From: Candidatus Obscuribacterales bacterium
GTDB lineage: Bacteria > Cyanobacteriota > Vampirovibrionia > Obscuribacterales > Obscuribacteraceae
Assembly (NCBI GenBank): GCA_019637435.1
Contig: JAHBVO010000003.1
Span: 868,001-932,000 of the forward strand
DNA: 64,000 nt
Direction: 5' to 3'
A program made the translations under genes and the position numbers. The notes beneath the pieces are model-generated. The model had not been told where the DNA came from. It worked only from the letters and a program-made list of their open reading frames with translations, and did not search any database. Below, piece after piece: positions 9,482-18,095 of this stretch; within the stretch, counting starts at the first letter, position 1, and each line of letters opens with the position of its first letter.

Positions 9482-11446
9482 ATGTATTATGCAGATGGGT
9501 TTGCGCGCGCCGATCGTCAAGACCGGAGAAGTCCGACAGCAGCGAATAAATTTCGTCGATGGTTTCTTGATGGTATCAGGAGCGAGCCGGATGTTCGGGC
9601 GAGTTCACCAATGCATAAATCGAAATGGTGGAATGTCATGTGTCTTACCGGCGTGGATTACTTTTCCACGCTCGGATATCAGCCGGGGATCGCCTTCCTG
9701 GCGGCGGGATTACTGTCGCCGATTGCAACGCTCGTAGTTGTACTTTTGACACTATTCGGACTGGTACCGTTGTACTCTCGGGTCGCGAAAGAAAGTCCGC
9801 ATGGGCAGGGCAGTATCTCGATGCTGGAGAAGCTCATGCCTGGCTGGAGAGGTAAAACGCTTGTTCTGGTCCTGCTGGGCTTCGCTGCAACTGACTTCAT
9901 CATAACCATCACACTATCGGCGGCTGACGCCACGGCTCACATAGTTCAAAATCCGATCGTCGGTGCGTATCTAAATAATCAGGTTTTGGTTACTATCTGC
10001 CTTCTGGCAGTTTTGAGCGCGATTTTTCTTAAGGGCTTCAAGGAGGCAATCGGCGTCTCAGTAGGTCTGGTCTTGTTGTATATCGTGTGCAATCTGGTTG
10101 TTCTTGGAAATGCAATCGCGCACATAGTTCAGCAACCTCAGGTTCTACTCAACTGGCAGAACAATATGCTGGCTGCTCATCACGGTTCTATCTGGTCGGC
10201 AATTGGATTGTCGTTGATTTTGTTTCCAAAATTGGCGTTGGGTATGTCCGGTTTTGAAACCGGAGTTGCTGTGATGCCGCTTGTCGAGGGCAAGTCGACT
10301 GATACTCATGAGGACCTTACCGGAAGAATTGAAAACACTCGGAAGTTGCTTCTGACGGCGGCAATCGTTATGGCAGTTCTCCTTATGTCGAGCAGCATTG
10401 CCACTACGGTTCTCATTCCAGCTGAGGCATTTGCCGAGGGTGGTCCTGCAAATGGTCGTGCTCTGGCTTACCTCGCACACACCAATCTCGGCACGTCTTT
10501 CGGCACCGTATACGATATCAGTACAATTTTGATACTTTGGTTTGCGGGTGCTTCTGCAATGGCTGGTTTGTTAAACCTGGTTCCGCGCTATCTGCCGCGA
10601 TATGGAATGGCGCCTGCATGGGCTTTAGCTCAGCGTCCTCTCGTGGTTTTCTTTACCATCGTCTCCGTTGTTGTGACCGTTCTCTTCAACGCTAATGTTG
10701 ACGCGCAAGCCGGTGCTTATGCAACTGGGGTTTTGGTGCTGATCACTTCGGCCGCTCTCGCCGTTTTTCTTGTGACCTGGAAGGAAGGTGTTCTGAAGCG
10801 GTTGGCTTTCGCAGTGATTCTGATCGTTTTCCTCTACACGTCTGTCGCAAACATGATCGAACGCCCCGAAGGTTTGCACATTGCATCATTTTTCATATCA
10901 GCGATTCTTCTTACGTCTCTGATTTCACGAGGTATTCGTTCATTTGAATTGCGCATCGATAAGGTCAACTTCGATGCGAAGGCTGAAGAGATTGTTCGCG
11001 AGACATTGAGAAAACGAGGACAAATTTGTCTTCTTGCTAATCGACCTGGCAGCAATAACTACGCGAGAAAAGAGTTGGAAATTCGAACTCTTCACAAGCT
11101 CACTGAAGAAGAAGCCGCGTTTATTTTCCTTGAGGTTCTGGTTGACGACCCTTCGCAGTTCCAGGGAGATTGCCTGGATGTCACCGGTCATGATGTCGAC
11201 GGTCATCTGGTTTTACGCTGCAACAGTCTGGCTACACCAAACGCAATCGCCGCGATTCTCCTGTACATTCGAGATACGACCGGCAATTTGCCGCATGCTT
11301 ATCTCGGCTGGACAGAGGGAAACCCTATCATGTACGTCTTCAGGTACATATTCTTGGGTGAGGGAGAAACGGCTCCTGTAACTCGGGAAATCTTACGCGA
11401 GGCAGAACCGGATCCGGACAAGAGACCCAAAATACTGGTAGGTTAA
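9482..11446 (+). CDS. APC-superfamily permease with cytoplasmic C-terminal domain, possible K+ transporter
   Basis: A 654-residue membrane protein. After a basic 45-residue N-terminus come about 12 hydrophobic helices (from about residue 65 to 485) of the amino acid/polyamine/organocation fold, with the conserved opening VDYFSTLGYQPGIAF. A soluble region of about 170 residues ends the protein. The layout (12 helices plus cytosolic domain) recalls KimA and Kup-type potassium importers. Its position just after a KdpD/KdpE-like pair supports potassium as substrate, but amino acid transport cannot be excluded. The start is put at ATG 9482, with CGAGAG seven bases before; a TTG at 9476 is in frame. 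Confidence 0.75.
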   Translation: MYYADGFARADRQDRRSPTAANKFRRWFLDGIRSEPDVRASSPMHKSKWWNVMCLTGVDYFSTLGYQPGIAFLAAGLLSPIATLVVVLLTLFGLVPLYSRVAKESPHGQGSISMLEKLMPGWRGKTLVLVLLGFAATDFIITITLSAADATAHIVQNPIVGAYLNNQVLVTICLLAVLSAIFLKGFKEAIGVSVGLVLLYIVCNLVVLGNAIAHIVQQPQVLLNWQNNMLAAHHGSIWSAIGLSLILFPKLALGMSGFETGVAVMPLVEGKSTDTHEDLTGRIENTRKLLLTAAIVMAVLLMSSSIATTVLIPAEAFAEGGPANGRALAYLAHTNLGTSFGTVYDISTILILWFAGASAMAGLLNLVPRYLPRYGMAPAWALAQRPLVVFFTIVSVVVTVLFNANVDAQAGAYATGVLVLITSAALAVFLVTWKEGVLKRLAFAVILIVFLYTSVANMIERPEGLHIASFFISAILLTSLISRGIRSFELRIDKVNFDAKAEEIVRETLRKRGQICLLANRPGSNNYARKELEIRTLHKLTEEEAAFIFLEVLVDDPSQFQGDCLDVTGHDVDGHLVLRCNSLATPNAIAAILLYIRDTTGNLPHAYLGWTEGNPIMYVFRYIFLGEGETAPVTREILREAEPDPDKRPKILVG

Positions 11447-11560
11447 ACAGTGAAACACTGGACCGGCCGAAGGCGAACCAATGTTTCCTGTTTAATTTGC
11501 GAGGTCGAATAAAGCTATAAACGCTCGATGAGCATGCATGTCTGAAGCGCTATGGTCAGT

Positions 11561-12229
11561 CTAATTTCGGTCTTGAGCATCATGCTTCTGGTTGTAGATA
11601 CTTTGACTCATGCGGTCCTGCATGTTGTCGAGCTTGACTCGCTCTCCGACACTCAGACCGTTTTGACGCATCTGCGCTTCTTTCGCATCGAAGCGAGCTT
11701 GTTGATTATTCAATCGGGCGGCTTCTTGCGGAGTCAATTCTCCGCTGCTGATGCCGTTGTAGATACGTTTATCTTGGTTCCGTTGCGTCTGGTTAATGTC
11801 ATAGAGTTGATTGCCGGGGCCGGGATTACCGATACCAGGTCTGGGACCGCCAGGAAATGGGCCATTACCGGGTAGGGAACCATTGCCGGGAATGCGGTCT
11901 TGACCGTCGTGTTTTTGCTGATAGATATTCTGGCTCAGTTGATTTTGACGATGCTCCAGGCGCGCGCGCTCCATTGGATTTAAACCGTTGCCGCTTGCTC
12001 GATAACGCGCTTCTGTTCTATTCAGCGCTGCTTGCTGCTTGGTCAACCGGTACGTCTCGCGTCCATTGAGCGAGCCATTGCCTACGCCATTCATAATGCG
12101 ATTTGCCTGGCGCTGCTGGCGGTTGTTGACGCCGTATTTATATTGTTTTGCGTCAGCTGCGCCTACGTTGCCAATCAATGATGTGGCCAATACTGCGAGC
12201 GATAGGCTTGCAAGAATTTTGAAGTTCAT
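11561..12229 (-). CDS. secreted protein with a duplicated ~75-residue helical domain
   Basis: A protein of 222 residues with an N-terminal signal peptide (MNFKILASLSLAVLATSLIG, cleavage near GAADA). The mature part holds two copies of one domain, roughly residues 35-110 and 145-220. Each has an NRIMNG/KRIYNG start, a Gln/Arg-rich helix and the ending QSIYNQKHDAQDRN or QNIYQQKHDGQDR. A Gly/Pro-rich linker (GNGSLPGNGPFPGG type) joins them. Function unknown; the charged helices suggest a periplasmic binding or stress role. The start is chosen at 12229 because GGAGAG lies six bases upstream; the frame stays open to 12295. Confidence 0.75.
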   Translation of the reverse strand: MNFKILASLSLAVLATSLIGNVGAADAKQYKYGVNNRQQRQANRIMNGVGNGSLNGRETYRLTKQQAALNRTEARYRASGNGLNPMERARLEHRQNQLSQNIYQQKHDGQDRIPGNGSLPGNGPFPGGPRPGIGNPGPGNQLYDINQTQRNQDKRIYNGISSGELTPQEAARLNNQQARFDAKEAQMRQNGLSVGERVKLDNMQDRMSQSIYNQKHDAQDRN

Positions 12230-12544
12230 GAGGACTCTCCTTCCCATTTTGGACTCTCTAAAATCTAAGACGGACGTAGAGCGTAAAAAGTTCAACTCGC
12301 AGAATGAACTTGTGCTAATTAATCTAGACTTGCATGCAGCCGTCTAATCCCCTGCCGTTCATTTATATGCGCGATATTACCGGTGCATTTTTCCTCGACT
12401 TAACATTGAGTTCTCCTAAAACTGAATTGGTAAGTCGTCGCATCGTTCGGAGAGCGGAACACCGAAGCTCGGCGCTCCACCGAGATTGCCTGAGCAAGCC
12501 GGTTCTAATAAATGGCTTCTTAAATATAAAGGTCAGGAGGATGC

Positions 12545-13408
12545 ATGGGTATCGAACAACGTAAACGCACCGCATTAGTTACTGGTGGCGCAGGTGGTAT
12601 CGGTTTTGAGTTGTGCAAGTTGATTGCGGCGGATGGCTACGACCTGGTTTTGGTAGACATGAACGAGATGGGCTTGAATAGGGCTGCGCGACAACTTGAA
12701 ACCGAATTTGGCGTAAATGTTCAAACAATTTGCAAAGATCTTTCCGATCCGAAAGCACCAGGTGAGATTGTGAATGAACTGAATCAGCGCTGCGTTGAAA
12801 CTGACTTGTTGGTCAACAATGCCGGCTTCGGGCTATCCGGTAGTTTCGTCGATATTGCCTTAGAGCCGCAGTTGAATATGATTCAAGTTAACATCGGTGC
12901 TGTGATATCTTTGACGAGATTGTTATTGCCGGGGATGTTGAAGCGAGATGGTGTTGCGATTTTAAATGTCGCATCAATAGCCGCTTTTCAGCCCGGTCCC
13001 TATATGGCGGCATATTTTGCAAGCAAAGCTTTTGTTCTTTCCTGGTCGGAAGGACTTGCAAAAGAACTGGAAGGCAGCAGCGTTTCTGTCACCGCTCTTT
13101 GTCCACCTCCGACTAATACGGGCTTCGCCGCCCGCGCTAATTCCGGCACATCGTTTGCGTTTCAAAAACGAGCGATGGCAACGCCCGAAGAAGTTGCGCG
13201 CGACGCCTGGCGCGGCGTTAAGAACAAGAAGGTTATTGTTTTGCCCACGATGATGAACAAACTTGCGGTTTTCTCCAGTCGTTTTCTGCCGCGAAAAACA
13301 GTCACTGCTGTTGCAGGTTTGATGAATAAACAGAGAACCGCGACCGCTGTTCCTAACAAGACCCGTGCAAGACCCACTTCCGAGTTTGCCATCTCCAAAG
13401 CCGGCTAG
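12545..13408 (+). CDS. short-chain dehydrogenase/reductase (SDR)
   Basis: A 287-residue classical SDR enzyme. The NAD(P)-binding motif TGGAGGIG is at 13-20, NNAG at 91-94, the catalytic Ser at 144 (NVASIAA) and the YxxxK pair at Tyr157 and Lys161. Asp38 after the second strand favours NAD over NADP. It reduces or oxidises an alcohol or ketone substrate that cannot be predicted. An AGGAGG at 12535-12540 sits four bases before the ATG. The next gene, also rightward, starts 109 bases later. A basic C-terminal tail of about 40 residues follows the core. Confidence 0.9.
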   Translation: MGIEQRKRTALVTGGAGGIGFELCKLIAADGYDLVLVDMNEMGLNRAARQLETEFGVNVQTICKDLSDPKAPGEIVNELNQRCVETDLLVNNAGFGLSGSFVDIALEPQLNMIQVNIGAVISLTRLLLPGMLKRDGVAILNVASIAAFQPGPYMAAYFASKAFVLSWSEGLAKELEGSSVSVTALCPPPTNTGFAARANSGTSFAFQKRAMATPEEVARDAWRGVKNKKVIVLPTMMNKLAVFSSRFLPRKTVTAVAGLMNKQRTATAVPNKTRARPTSEFAISKAG

Positions 13409-13517
13409 GATAAGGTTTTTAATACTCCACCTAATTTCTGGCAAGAGTTGGTAGAAAAGGTTACGATGGGCGAATGAGACGCCACCGGTGTTTTCTGAAA
13501 GGTTCCAGGAGAATTCG

Positions 13518-14066
13518 ATGAACGCGAAGTCCACACTCATGCTTGGTGCATTTGCTGCTATCGCAATGCAATTACCCGCGCATGCATCCGTAGTCGTTGA
13601 AGACTCGATTGTTGTAAACGCAAAGCCAGAAGCTGTCTGGAAAGCGCTCCGCGAGTACCAGAGAGAAGAGAAGGCATTTCACAAAAAGGTTGTGTCTTCA
13701 ACTTCGAATTCAGTTTCACTGAAAGAAGAGTTTGCAAGACTGCCTGTGGTAGGGACAATGATGTTGAGTTACATCGAAGTCAACAAGCCGGAGGAGAATC
13801 GCGTCGACTATCGTTTGACTGAGAAGGGAACTTTGAACAAGTTTGAAGGTTCATGGATCATCGAAGAGAATAAAACCACCGGTGGTGTCACTCTCAAACT
13901 GGTTACTGAGATCGATAGCTGGGTTCCGGCGCCGTTCAAGAACCATGTTCTGCGCAGCAATACCAAGAAGGGAATGGAAAAGCGTCTGGAATTCGTTAAA
14001 GAGTACGCGGAAAACCTGAGCGGTGCTAACAAGGTGAGCGCTGACCCATCCAAGCGCAGCGGCTAG
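13518..14066 (+). CDS. secreted SRPBCC (START/Bet v1-like) family protein
   Basis: A 182-residue protein with a signal peptide (STLMLGAFAAIAMQLPAHA) followed by one SRPBCC-fold domain. It begins VVVEDSIVVNAKPEAVWKAL, the usual first strand and helix of the family, and ends in the long C-terminal helix (GMEKRLEFVKEYAENL). These domains bind hydrophobic ligands in a cavity; the periplasmic location is unusual but known. The ATG at 13518 has CCAGGAG nearby; an upstream GTG at 13488 would hide the signal peptide. Its last four bases overlap the stop of the convergent M50 protease gene. Confidence 0.8.
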   Translation: MNAKSTLMLGAFAAIAMQLPAHASVVVEDSIVVNAKPEAVWKALREYQREEKAFHKKVVSSTSNSVSLKEEFARLPVVGTMMLSYIEVNKPEENRVDYRLTEKGTLNKFEGSWIIEENKTTGGVTLKLVTEIDSWVPAPFKNHVLRSNTKKGMEKRLEFVKEYAENLSGANKVSADPSKRSG

Positions 14067-15532
14067 TTTAAATCCTCAGCCGCTCGGCGCAGATTTTCAC
14101 TCTTTTGAGCATCGCCGCGAGCTGCGTACTGATGACTTTTCTCCAGCATCAAGGCTTGCAGTTTGCCAACTTCAACTATCCTCGTGTCTTTGGCTGCTGG
14201 CGCCTTCGGCAAGAATTTTTCGAACTCTGATAAACCCTCTGCGGTCTTACCGGCTGCGCAAAGAAGCAGGCCTTTTGATAGTTGGAGATGCAGGCTGTTG
14301 GCGCCTGTTGAACGAGCGGCTTTGTCGTAGACCGCGAGCGCTTCATCGAGACGTCCCATGTTCTCCAGCGCATCAGCTTTGACGATCAGCGCTTCTCCAG
14401 GGTTCTTTTCTCGTTTTAAATAAACTTCTGCCGCTTCCAGTGCTTCTTCATATCGGCCTAAACTGTTTAGCGCTGTCGCTTTGACGATGTGTGTGAACGG
14501 GTAAAAATGGCTGGTATCGTATTTGATGGCACGCTCGGACATCTCCAGAGCCTTCTCCGGTTGATCCATGTCCGACAGACAAGCTGCTGCCACGCCGTAT
14601 GCCTGCGCGCTTTCACTGTCTAAGCTGATTGCCTTCTCCGCCTGCTTCAAAGCCTCTTCTTTGCGTCCTAAACTGAGGAGGCACGTGGAAAGACCGAGCA
14701 CCAGGCGAGGATCGTCCGGCTTCTTCTCAACCGCTGACTGGAACAAGGGAAGCGCTTCTTCGAACTTACGTTCCTTTACTAGTTTTTGTGCTTTCTCATC
14801 GTCTGTGCTTAACTTTGACTTTGCAATGAAGGCTATGACAAGTAAACCAACTAGGAAATATGAGTTCTGTTTAATTGCTCGAAAACCGCTGTCAATCAGC
14901 TGTCCAGGCGCACCGAGTACCATCGCACCAAGAGCGGAAGCGAATTGGATAAGGTCGCTGAAAGGCGGAAAGAAGAAAAACATCGCCATGATAAACAGAA
15001 ATCCAAGATTTCCGAATTCGCGCGCTTTGCGCTGAATCGGGGCGGGCAGCCAAGGTTCGATAATTCCGAATCCATCGAGTGGTGGCAGCGGAAGAAGGTT
15101 TAGGATAAAAACAAAAATGTGCAGGTAGATGAGTGTGCAGGTGGCACGTGTGAAGACCTGGAATATGTGCACGTTTCCGATCAGGTCTTTGAGCAAAGGA
15201 AGAACGTGCAGAACAATCACCAGACCGATCAGGAATATGAAAGTGAACAGCGGACCAGCGAAGCTAATGAACGATAGCATCGCTCGACTTTTGATACGAC
15301 TGGTGTTGATCGATACGGCTGCACCTGGCAGCGCTATTCCGCCGAGCATCAGTGCCAGCACTGGTATGACCAGAGTTGTGGCGGAATTGATGTAGACGAA
15401 CGGATTGAGGGTCAAATACCCCTTGTCCTTTACGGATTTATCGCCGCCCCAGTACGCGGTTATCGCGTGTCCAAATTCGTGAAAGCAAGTGGAGAAAATC
15501 CATCCGGCGATAATTAGCAGTGCAAGGTCCAT
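14063..15532 (-). CDS. M50 (site-2-protease-like) membrane metalloprotease fused to TPR domain
   Basis: A 489-residue protein. The first 215 residues are a membrane-embedded zinc protease: HEFGH at 18-22 gives the two His ligands and catalytic Glu, and LLPLPPLDG places the third ligand at Asp153. The fold matches the short S2P/rhomboid-like M50B group. From about residue 245 to the end there are tetratricopeptide repeats (VLGLSTCLLSLGRKEEALKQ is one). The TPR part probably recruits substrates or partners in the cytoplasm. It follows cmk with a 48-base gap and the same direction, so the two may share a transcript. Substrate unknown. Confidence 0.85.
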   Translation of the reverse strand: MDLALLIIAGWIFSTCFHEFGHAITAYWGGDKSVKDKGYLTLNPFVYINSATTLVIPVLALMLGGIALPGAAVSINTSRIKSRAMLSFISFAGPLFTFIFLIGLVIVLHVLPLLKDLIGNVHIFQVFTRATCTLIYLHIFVFILNLLPLPPLDGFGIIEPWLPAPIQRKAREFGNLGFLFIMAMFFFFPPFSDLIQFASALGAMVLGAPGQLIDSGFRAIKQNSYFLVGLLVIAFIAKSKLSTDDEKAQKLVKERKFEEALPLFQSAVEKKPDDPRLVLGLSTCLLSLGRKEEALKQAEKAISLDSESAQAYGVAAACLSDMDQPEKALEMSERAIKYDTSHFYPFTHIVKATALNSLGRYEEALEAAEVYLKREKNPGEALIVKADALENMGRLDEALAVYDKAARSTGANSLHLQLSKGLLLCAAGKTAEGLSEFEKFLPKAPAAKDTRIVEVGKLQALMLEKSHQYAARGDAQKSENLRRAAEDLN

Positions 15533-15580
15533 TTTGATTGGCTCGATAGTAATGAGTCTGTCTCAGTACTATAAACCAAT

Positions 15581-16309
15581 TTATTGCTCGACACAGAGTC
15601 GTACTATGGCGTGGACCACCTGCTCGATCGTCATGTTGTCAGTGATGATTGCAATAGCGTCGTCGGCTTGTTTGAGCGGACCGTCGGCGCGATTCGAGTC
15701 GCGGTGGTCGCGCTCCGCGATTGCTTTGGCAAGGTCTTCCAGGTCGGGGCTTTCGCCAAGCGCCTGGAGGTCTTTCAGGCGACGTTGAGCGCGAACGTCG
15801 ACAGAGGCGGTCAAATATATTTTGATGTCCGCGTCCGGCATGACTACTGTTCCGATGTCGCGTCCATCCAACACGACCCCTCCGCGTTGAATCATTTCCT
15901 TCTGGCGAGCGACCATCAGTTTTCTCAGCGCCGAGAATGTGGAAACTTTAGACACAAGGTCGCTGATTTCGTGTGAGCGAATCGCGTGGGTGATTTCTTC
16001 ATCGTTGACATAGACACGCGTGCGACCGTTGGTGCTTTCGTCACCCGGTTCCAGTCTGATTGTGGCTTCGGATGCGGCTTTTGCAATTGCCTCGCCGTCT
16101 TCGGTAGAGATGCCCTGTTTGCGTGCGAGCCATGTTGCAGCCCTGTACATCGCGCCTGTGTCGATATACAGAAGATCTAGATCCTTGGCGACAAGCTGTG
16201 CGACAGTCGATTTGCCGGCGCCTGCCGGTCCATCGATTGCCACTTTTAGCAGTTTTACCGCGGCATCGTCCTTGCGTGCGGCAGGTTTCGAAGTTTCCAT
16301 TTGCTGCAT
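15581..16309 (-). CDS. cmk: cytidylate kinase
   Basis: A 242-residue protein that phosphorylates CMP and dCMP with ATP. Walker A GPAGAGKST is near residues 27-35. The sequences DTGAMYRAAT and RGGVVLDGRDIGTVVMPDA are signatures of bacterial Cmk. The lid/NMP region with RDHRDSNRADGPL is intact. The N-terminus is about 20 residues longer than usual (rich in Lys and Ala), so the true start could be the second Met. It sits between the SelW-like gene (97 bases upstream) and the M50 protease. Confidence 0.95.
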   Translation of the reverse strand: MQQMETSKPAARKDDAAVKLLKVAIDGPAGAGKSTVAQLVAKDLDLLYIDTGAMYRAATWLARKQGISTEDGEAIAKAASEATIRLEPGDESTNGRTRVYVNDEEITHAIRSHEISDLVSKVSTFSALRKLMVARQKEMIQRGGVVLDGRDIGTVVMPDADIKIYLTASVDVRAQRRLKDLQALGESPDLEDLAKAIAERDHRDSNRADGPLKQADDAIAIITDNMTIEQVVHAIVRLCVEQ

Positions 16310-16406
16310 CCCGATAGCTCCATAAAAGCTCGCGCTCCATGAGGCCGGTGCCCCAGGGAATCGTAAGCCTTCAGGCTACGCATCGCGAGGATGCATATAT
16401 TATGGA

Positions 16407-16754
16407 CTACCGGACGCGGTTTCTTTCCATGAAAGAGCCGAGCCAGTCAAAAAACGAAACGGGTTTGGGTACGTCTTCGGCTGCCTTTTGCTGAGCTTCT
16501 GGCAGCGGCATACCGCTCTCCACGCCGCGAATAATGTCCAATACTTCGTAATCTGCCGGGAATCGTCCGATTGCTTTCTTTGAAAAGATCAATGTTCCGT
16601 TGTCTTCGACCTCGAAGACGCCTCCGGAGGATTTGATCAATTCTGACGACTCGTCCAATTTTTCTTCGAGTTCAGCTGCCAACCTGACAGCGGCGTTCTT
16701 ATAGCCTCAGGCGCCGCAATAGGTGATTGTGAACCGTTTTACATTGCTTCCCAT
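16407..16754 (-). CDS. SelW/Rdx-family redox protein with in-frame TGA, predicted selenoprotein
   Basis: Read from the ATG at 16754, the frame has one internal TGA at codon 16 (16707-16709) and then continues to a TAG at 16407-16409, 115 codons in all. The peptide around it is YCGA-TGA-GYK, matching the selenoprotein W motif YCGAUGYK with Cys13 and the TGA forming CxxU. Downstream GGVFEVEDNGTLIFSKK and GRFP are also conserved Rdx-family features, so the protein is homologous on both sides of the TGA. AGGAG precedes the ATG by about eight bases. A SECIS-like hairpin follows the TGA. The family has a thioredoxin-like fold and is thought to act on thiols. Without recoding, only a TTG-started fragment (from 16682) missing the active site would be predicted. 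Alternatives are a sequencing error (TGC or TGT) or a pseudogene. selA, selB, selC and selD are not in this window. Confidence 0.85.
16675..16709 (-). promoter_or_regulatory. candidate bacterial SECIS element
   Basis: Immediately after the TGA come 15 bases, then a six-pair stem (GCTGTC with GGCAGC, one G-T pair) closing a five-base loop AGGTT. The loop begins 21 bases past the TGA and has G in its second position, which fits what is known of bacterial SECIS loops recognised by SelB. The element lies within the coding sequence, as expected in bacteria. Confidence 0.6.
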
Positions 16755-16790
16755 TTTCGGATCTCCTCTTAGTGGGTCACCAACTGGGAT

Positions 16791-16821
16791 ATTATCGCAT
16801 CCCGGAGGGTGATTCTCACAA
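16791..16821 (-). promoter_or_regulatory. candidate promoter of the SelW-like gene
   Basis: Reading leftward, TTGTGA (16816-16821) and an extended -10 TGCGATAAT (-10 hexamer at 16791-16796) lie about 37 bases before the ATG. The spacer of 19 bases is longer than ideal, but the TGn extension could compensate. It suggests the gene has its own short leader. Confidence 0.35.
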
Positions 16822-16858
16822 GATAGCCTCTGTTTGGGCTGTTGATGTAACTTCGGTG

Positions 16859-17968
16859 CTACTCCAGGCTCAAATATTTGAGCAGCAGGCTGTGGAAATG
16901 ATGAACACCATCTTCCCAGTGCTTCGAATACCGCCCCCGATCGTACAATCTTGAACGAACGCCCTTTTGCACGAGTTCGACAACCTGTTCATCCTCGCGC
17001 TCGGTTTTATCGATATCAGTTGGAGAATACTGCGCCATGCGGCTTTCGTCCCAGATGTATGTGATGAACTTGATGCGAGTTTTGTCGATCGCCATTGGAA
17101 GAACGAGATTTATAGACAATCCCCAGGGATAGAAATTCCACATCATGTTGGGAAACAAGAAGTAGTAGTAGGCCGCAATCGACTTGCCGTAGTCCGGATG
17201 TTCCTCAGGCAGATCGAAGGCGTCACATGGATTAGCGGCGCCACCGACTTGGAGGATGGAGAGTGGTTGAATCTCGGTCGTGTAGTTTTTCGTATCAAGA
17301 AGTTGAGTCAAAGACGGATGAACGTATGGAACATGAAGACCTTCCAGGTAGTTATCGCAATACAAAGCCCAGTTTGCATTTACAACATAATCACGGGAAT
17401 CCTTGGCTGAAAACTGTGATTGTTTAAGCGGAAGAAAACCGACTCGCTTGTTCATATCACCGATCAAATCCTCGAATGAGAAAGCCGGATGGAGCGAGGC
17501 AAAAATGAATTTGTCGAATTGCTCGGTCGGAACGGATGGAAGATTGTCCGAAGGAGCCGGGAAATTGCAGACGTCTTCGAAGCCAGGCGCAGATTGGAAT
17601 TGACCGTCTAGTGAGAATCGTCTGCCGTGGTAGCGGCAGCGAATCTGTTTTAAATGACAGTCAGATTCGACGAGTAGAGCGCCTCTGTGCGTGCATACAT
17701 TCGACAAGCAGCGAAGTTTATCGTCGTTGTCCCGAGTCAGCATCAGCGGTTCATTCAAACCACCTTCGCCCATCGTCCAACTGATCACTTGACCGGGCAC
17801 TTTCAGGCGGTCGGTTTCCGTGGCATATTGCCAGCTTCTTGCGAAAATTCGCTCTTGAGCGAGCTTGTATAGTTCGGGGTCGGTGTAATATTTCGATGGT
17901 ATCGTTGCAGACTTCGCTACATCACTGTTAATAACTTCATCGTCGGAAAGACGCGGCTTCAGTGTCAT
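16859..17968 (-). CDS. Rieske [2Fe-2S] non-haem iron oxygenase, alpha subunit
   Basis: A 369-residue ring-hydroxylating-type oxygenase. The Rieske cluster ligands are CTHRG and, 19 residues on, CRYHG (Cys-x-His and Cys-x2-His). The mononuclear iron site is DNYLEGLHVPYVHP, with its two His. Overall layout resembles choline or carnitine monooxygenases (COG4638), but the substrate cannot be read from sequence. No reductase or ferredoxin gene is adjacent. The ATG at 17968 follows GGGAGG by eight bases; a GTG at 18004 would add 12 residues. It runs in the same direction as the SelW-like gene, 104 bases upstream of it. Confidence 0.88.
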   Translation of the reverse strand: MTLKPRLSDDEVINSDVAKSATIPSKYYTDPELYKLAQERIFARSWQYATETDRLKVPGQVISWTMGEGGLNEPLMLTRDNDDKLRCLSNVCTHRGALLVESDCHLKQIRCRYHGRRFSLDGQFQSAPGFEDVCNFPAPSDNLPSVPTEQFDKFIFASLHPAFSFEDLIGDMNKRVGFLPLKQSQFSAKDSRDYVVNANWALYCDNYLEGLHVPYVHPSLTQLLDTKNYTTEIQPLSILQVGGAANPCDAFDLPEEHPDYGKSIAAYYYFLFPNMMWNFYPWGLSINLVLPMAIDKTRIKFITYIWDESRMAQYSPTDIDKTEREDEQVVELVQKGVRSRLYDRGRYSKHWEDGVHHFHSLLLKYLSLE

Positions 17969-18095
17969 CTCAACATCCTCCCGGGACGCTTTGGCCTCAA
18001 CCACAATCCAAAGATACTAGCAGAGAGCAAGTATTATGCCACTGCGTGTTCGCACATATTTTGTACATTCCGTTATAGGCTTGGGCTGAAAAATC

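Noticed and set aside
16407..16682. 91-residue ORF starting at TTG as the true gene
   Set aside because: It lacks the family active site and ribosome binding site, whereas the longer frame with TGA at codon 16 restores both.
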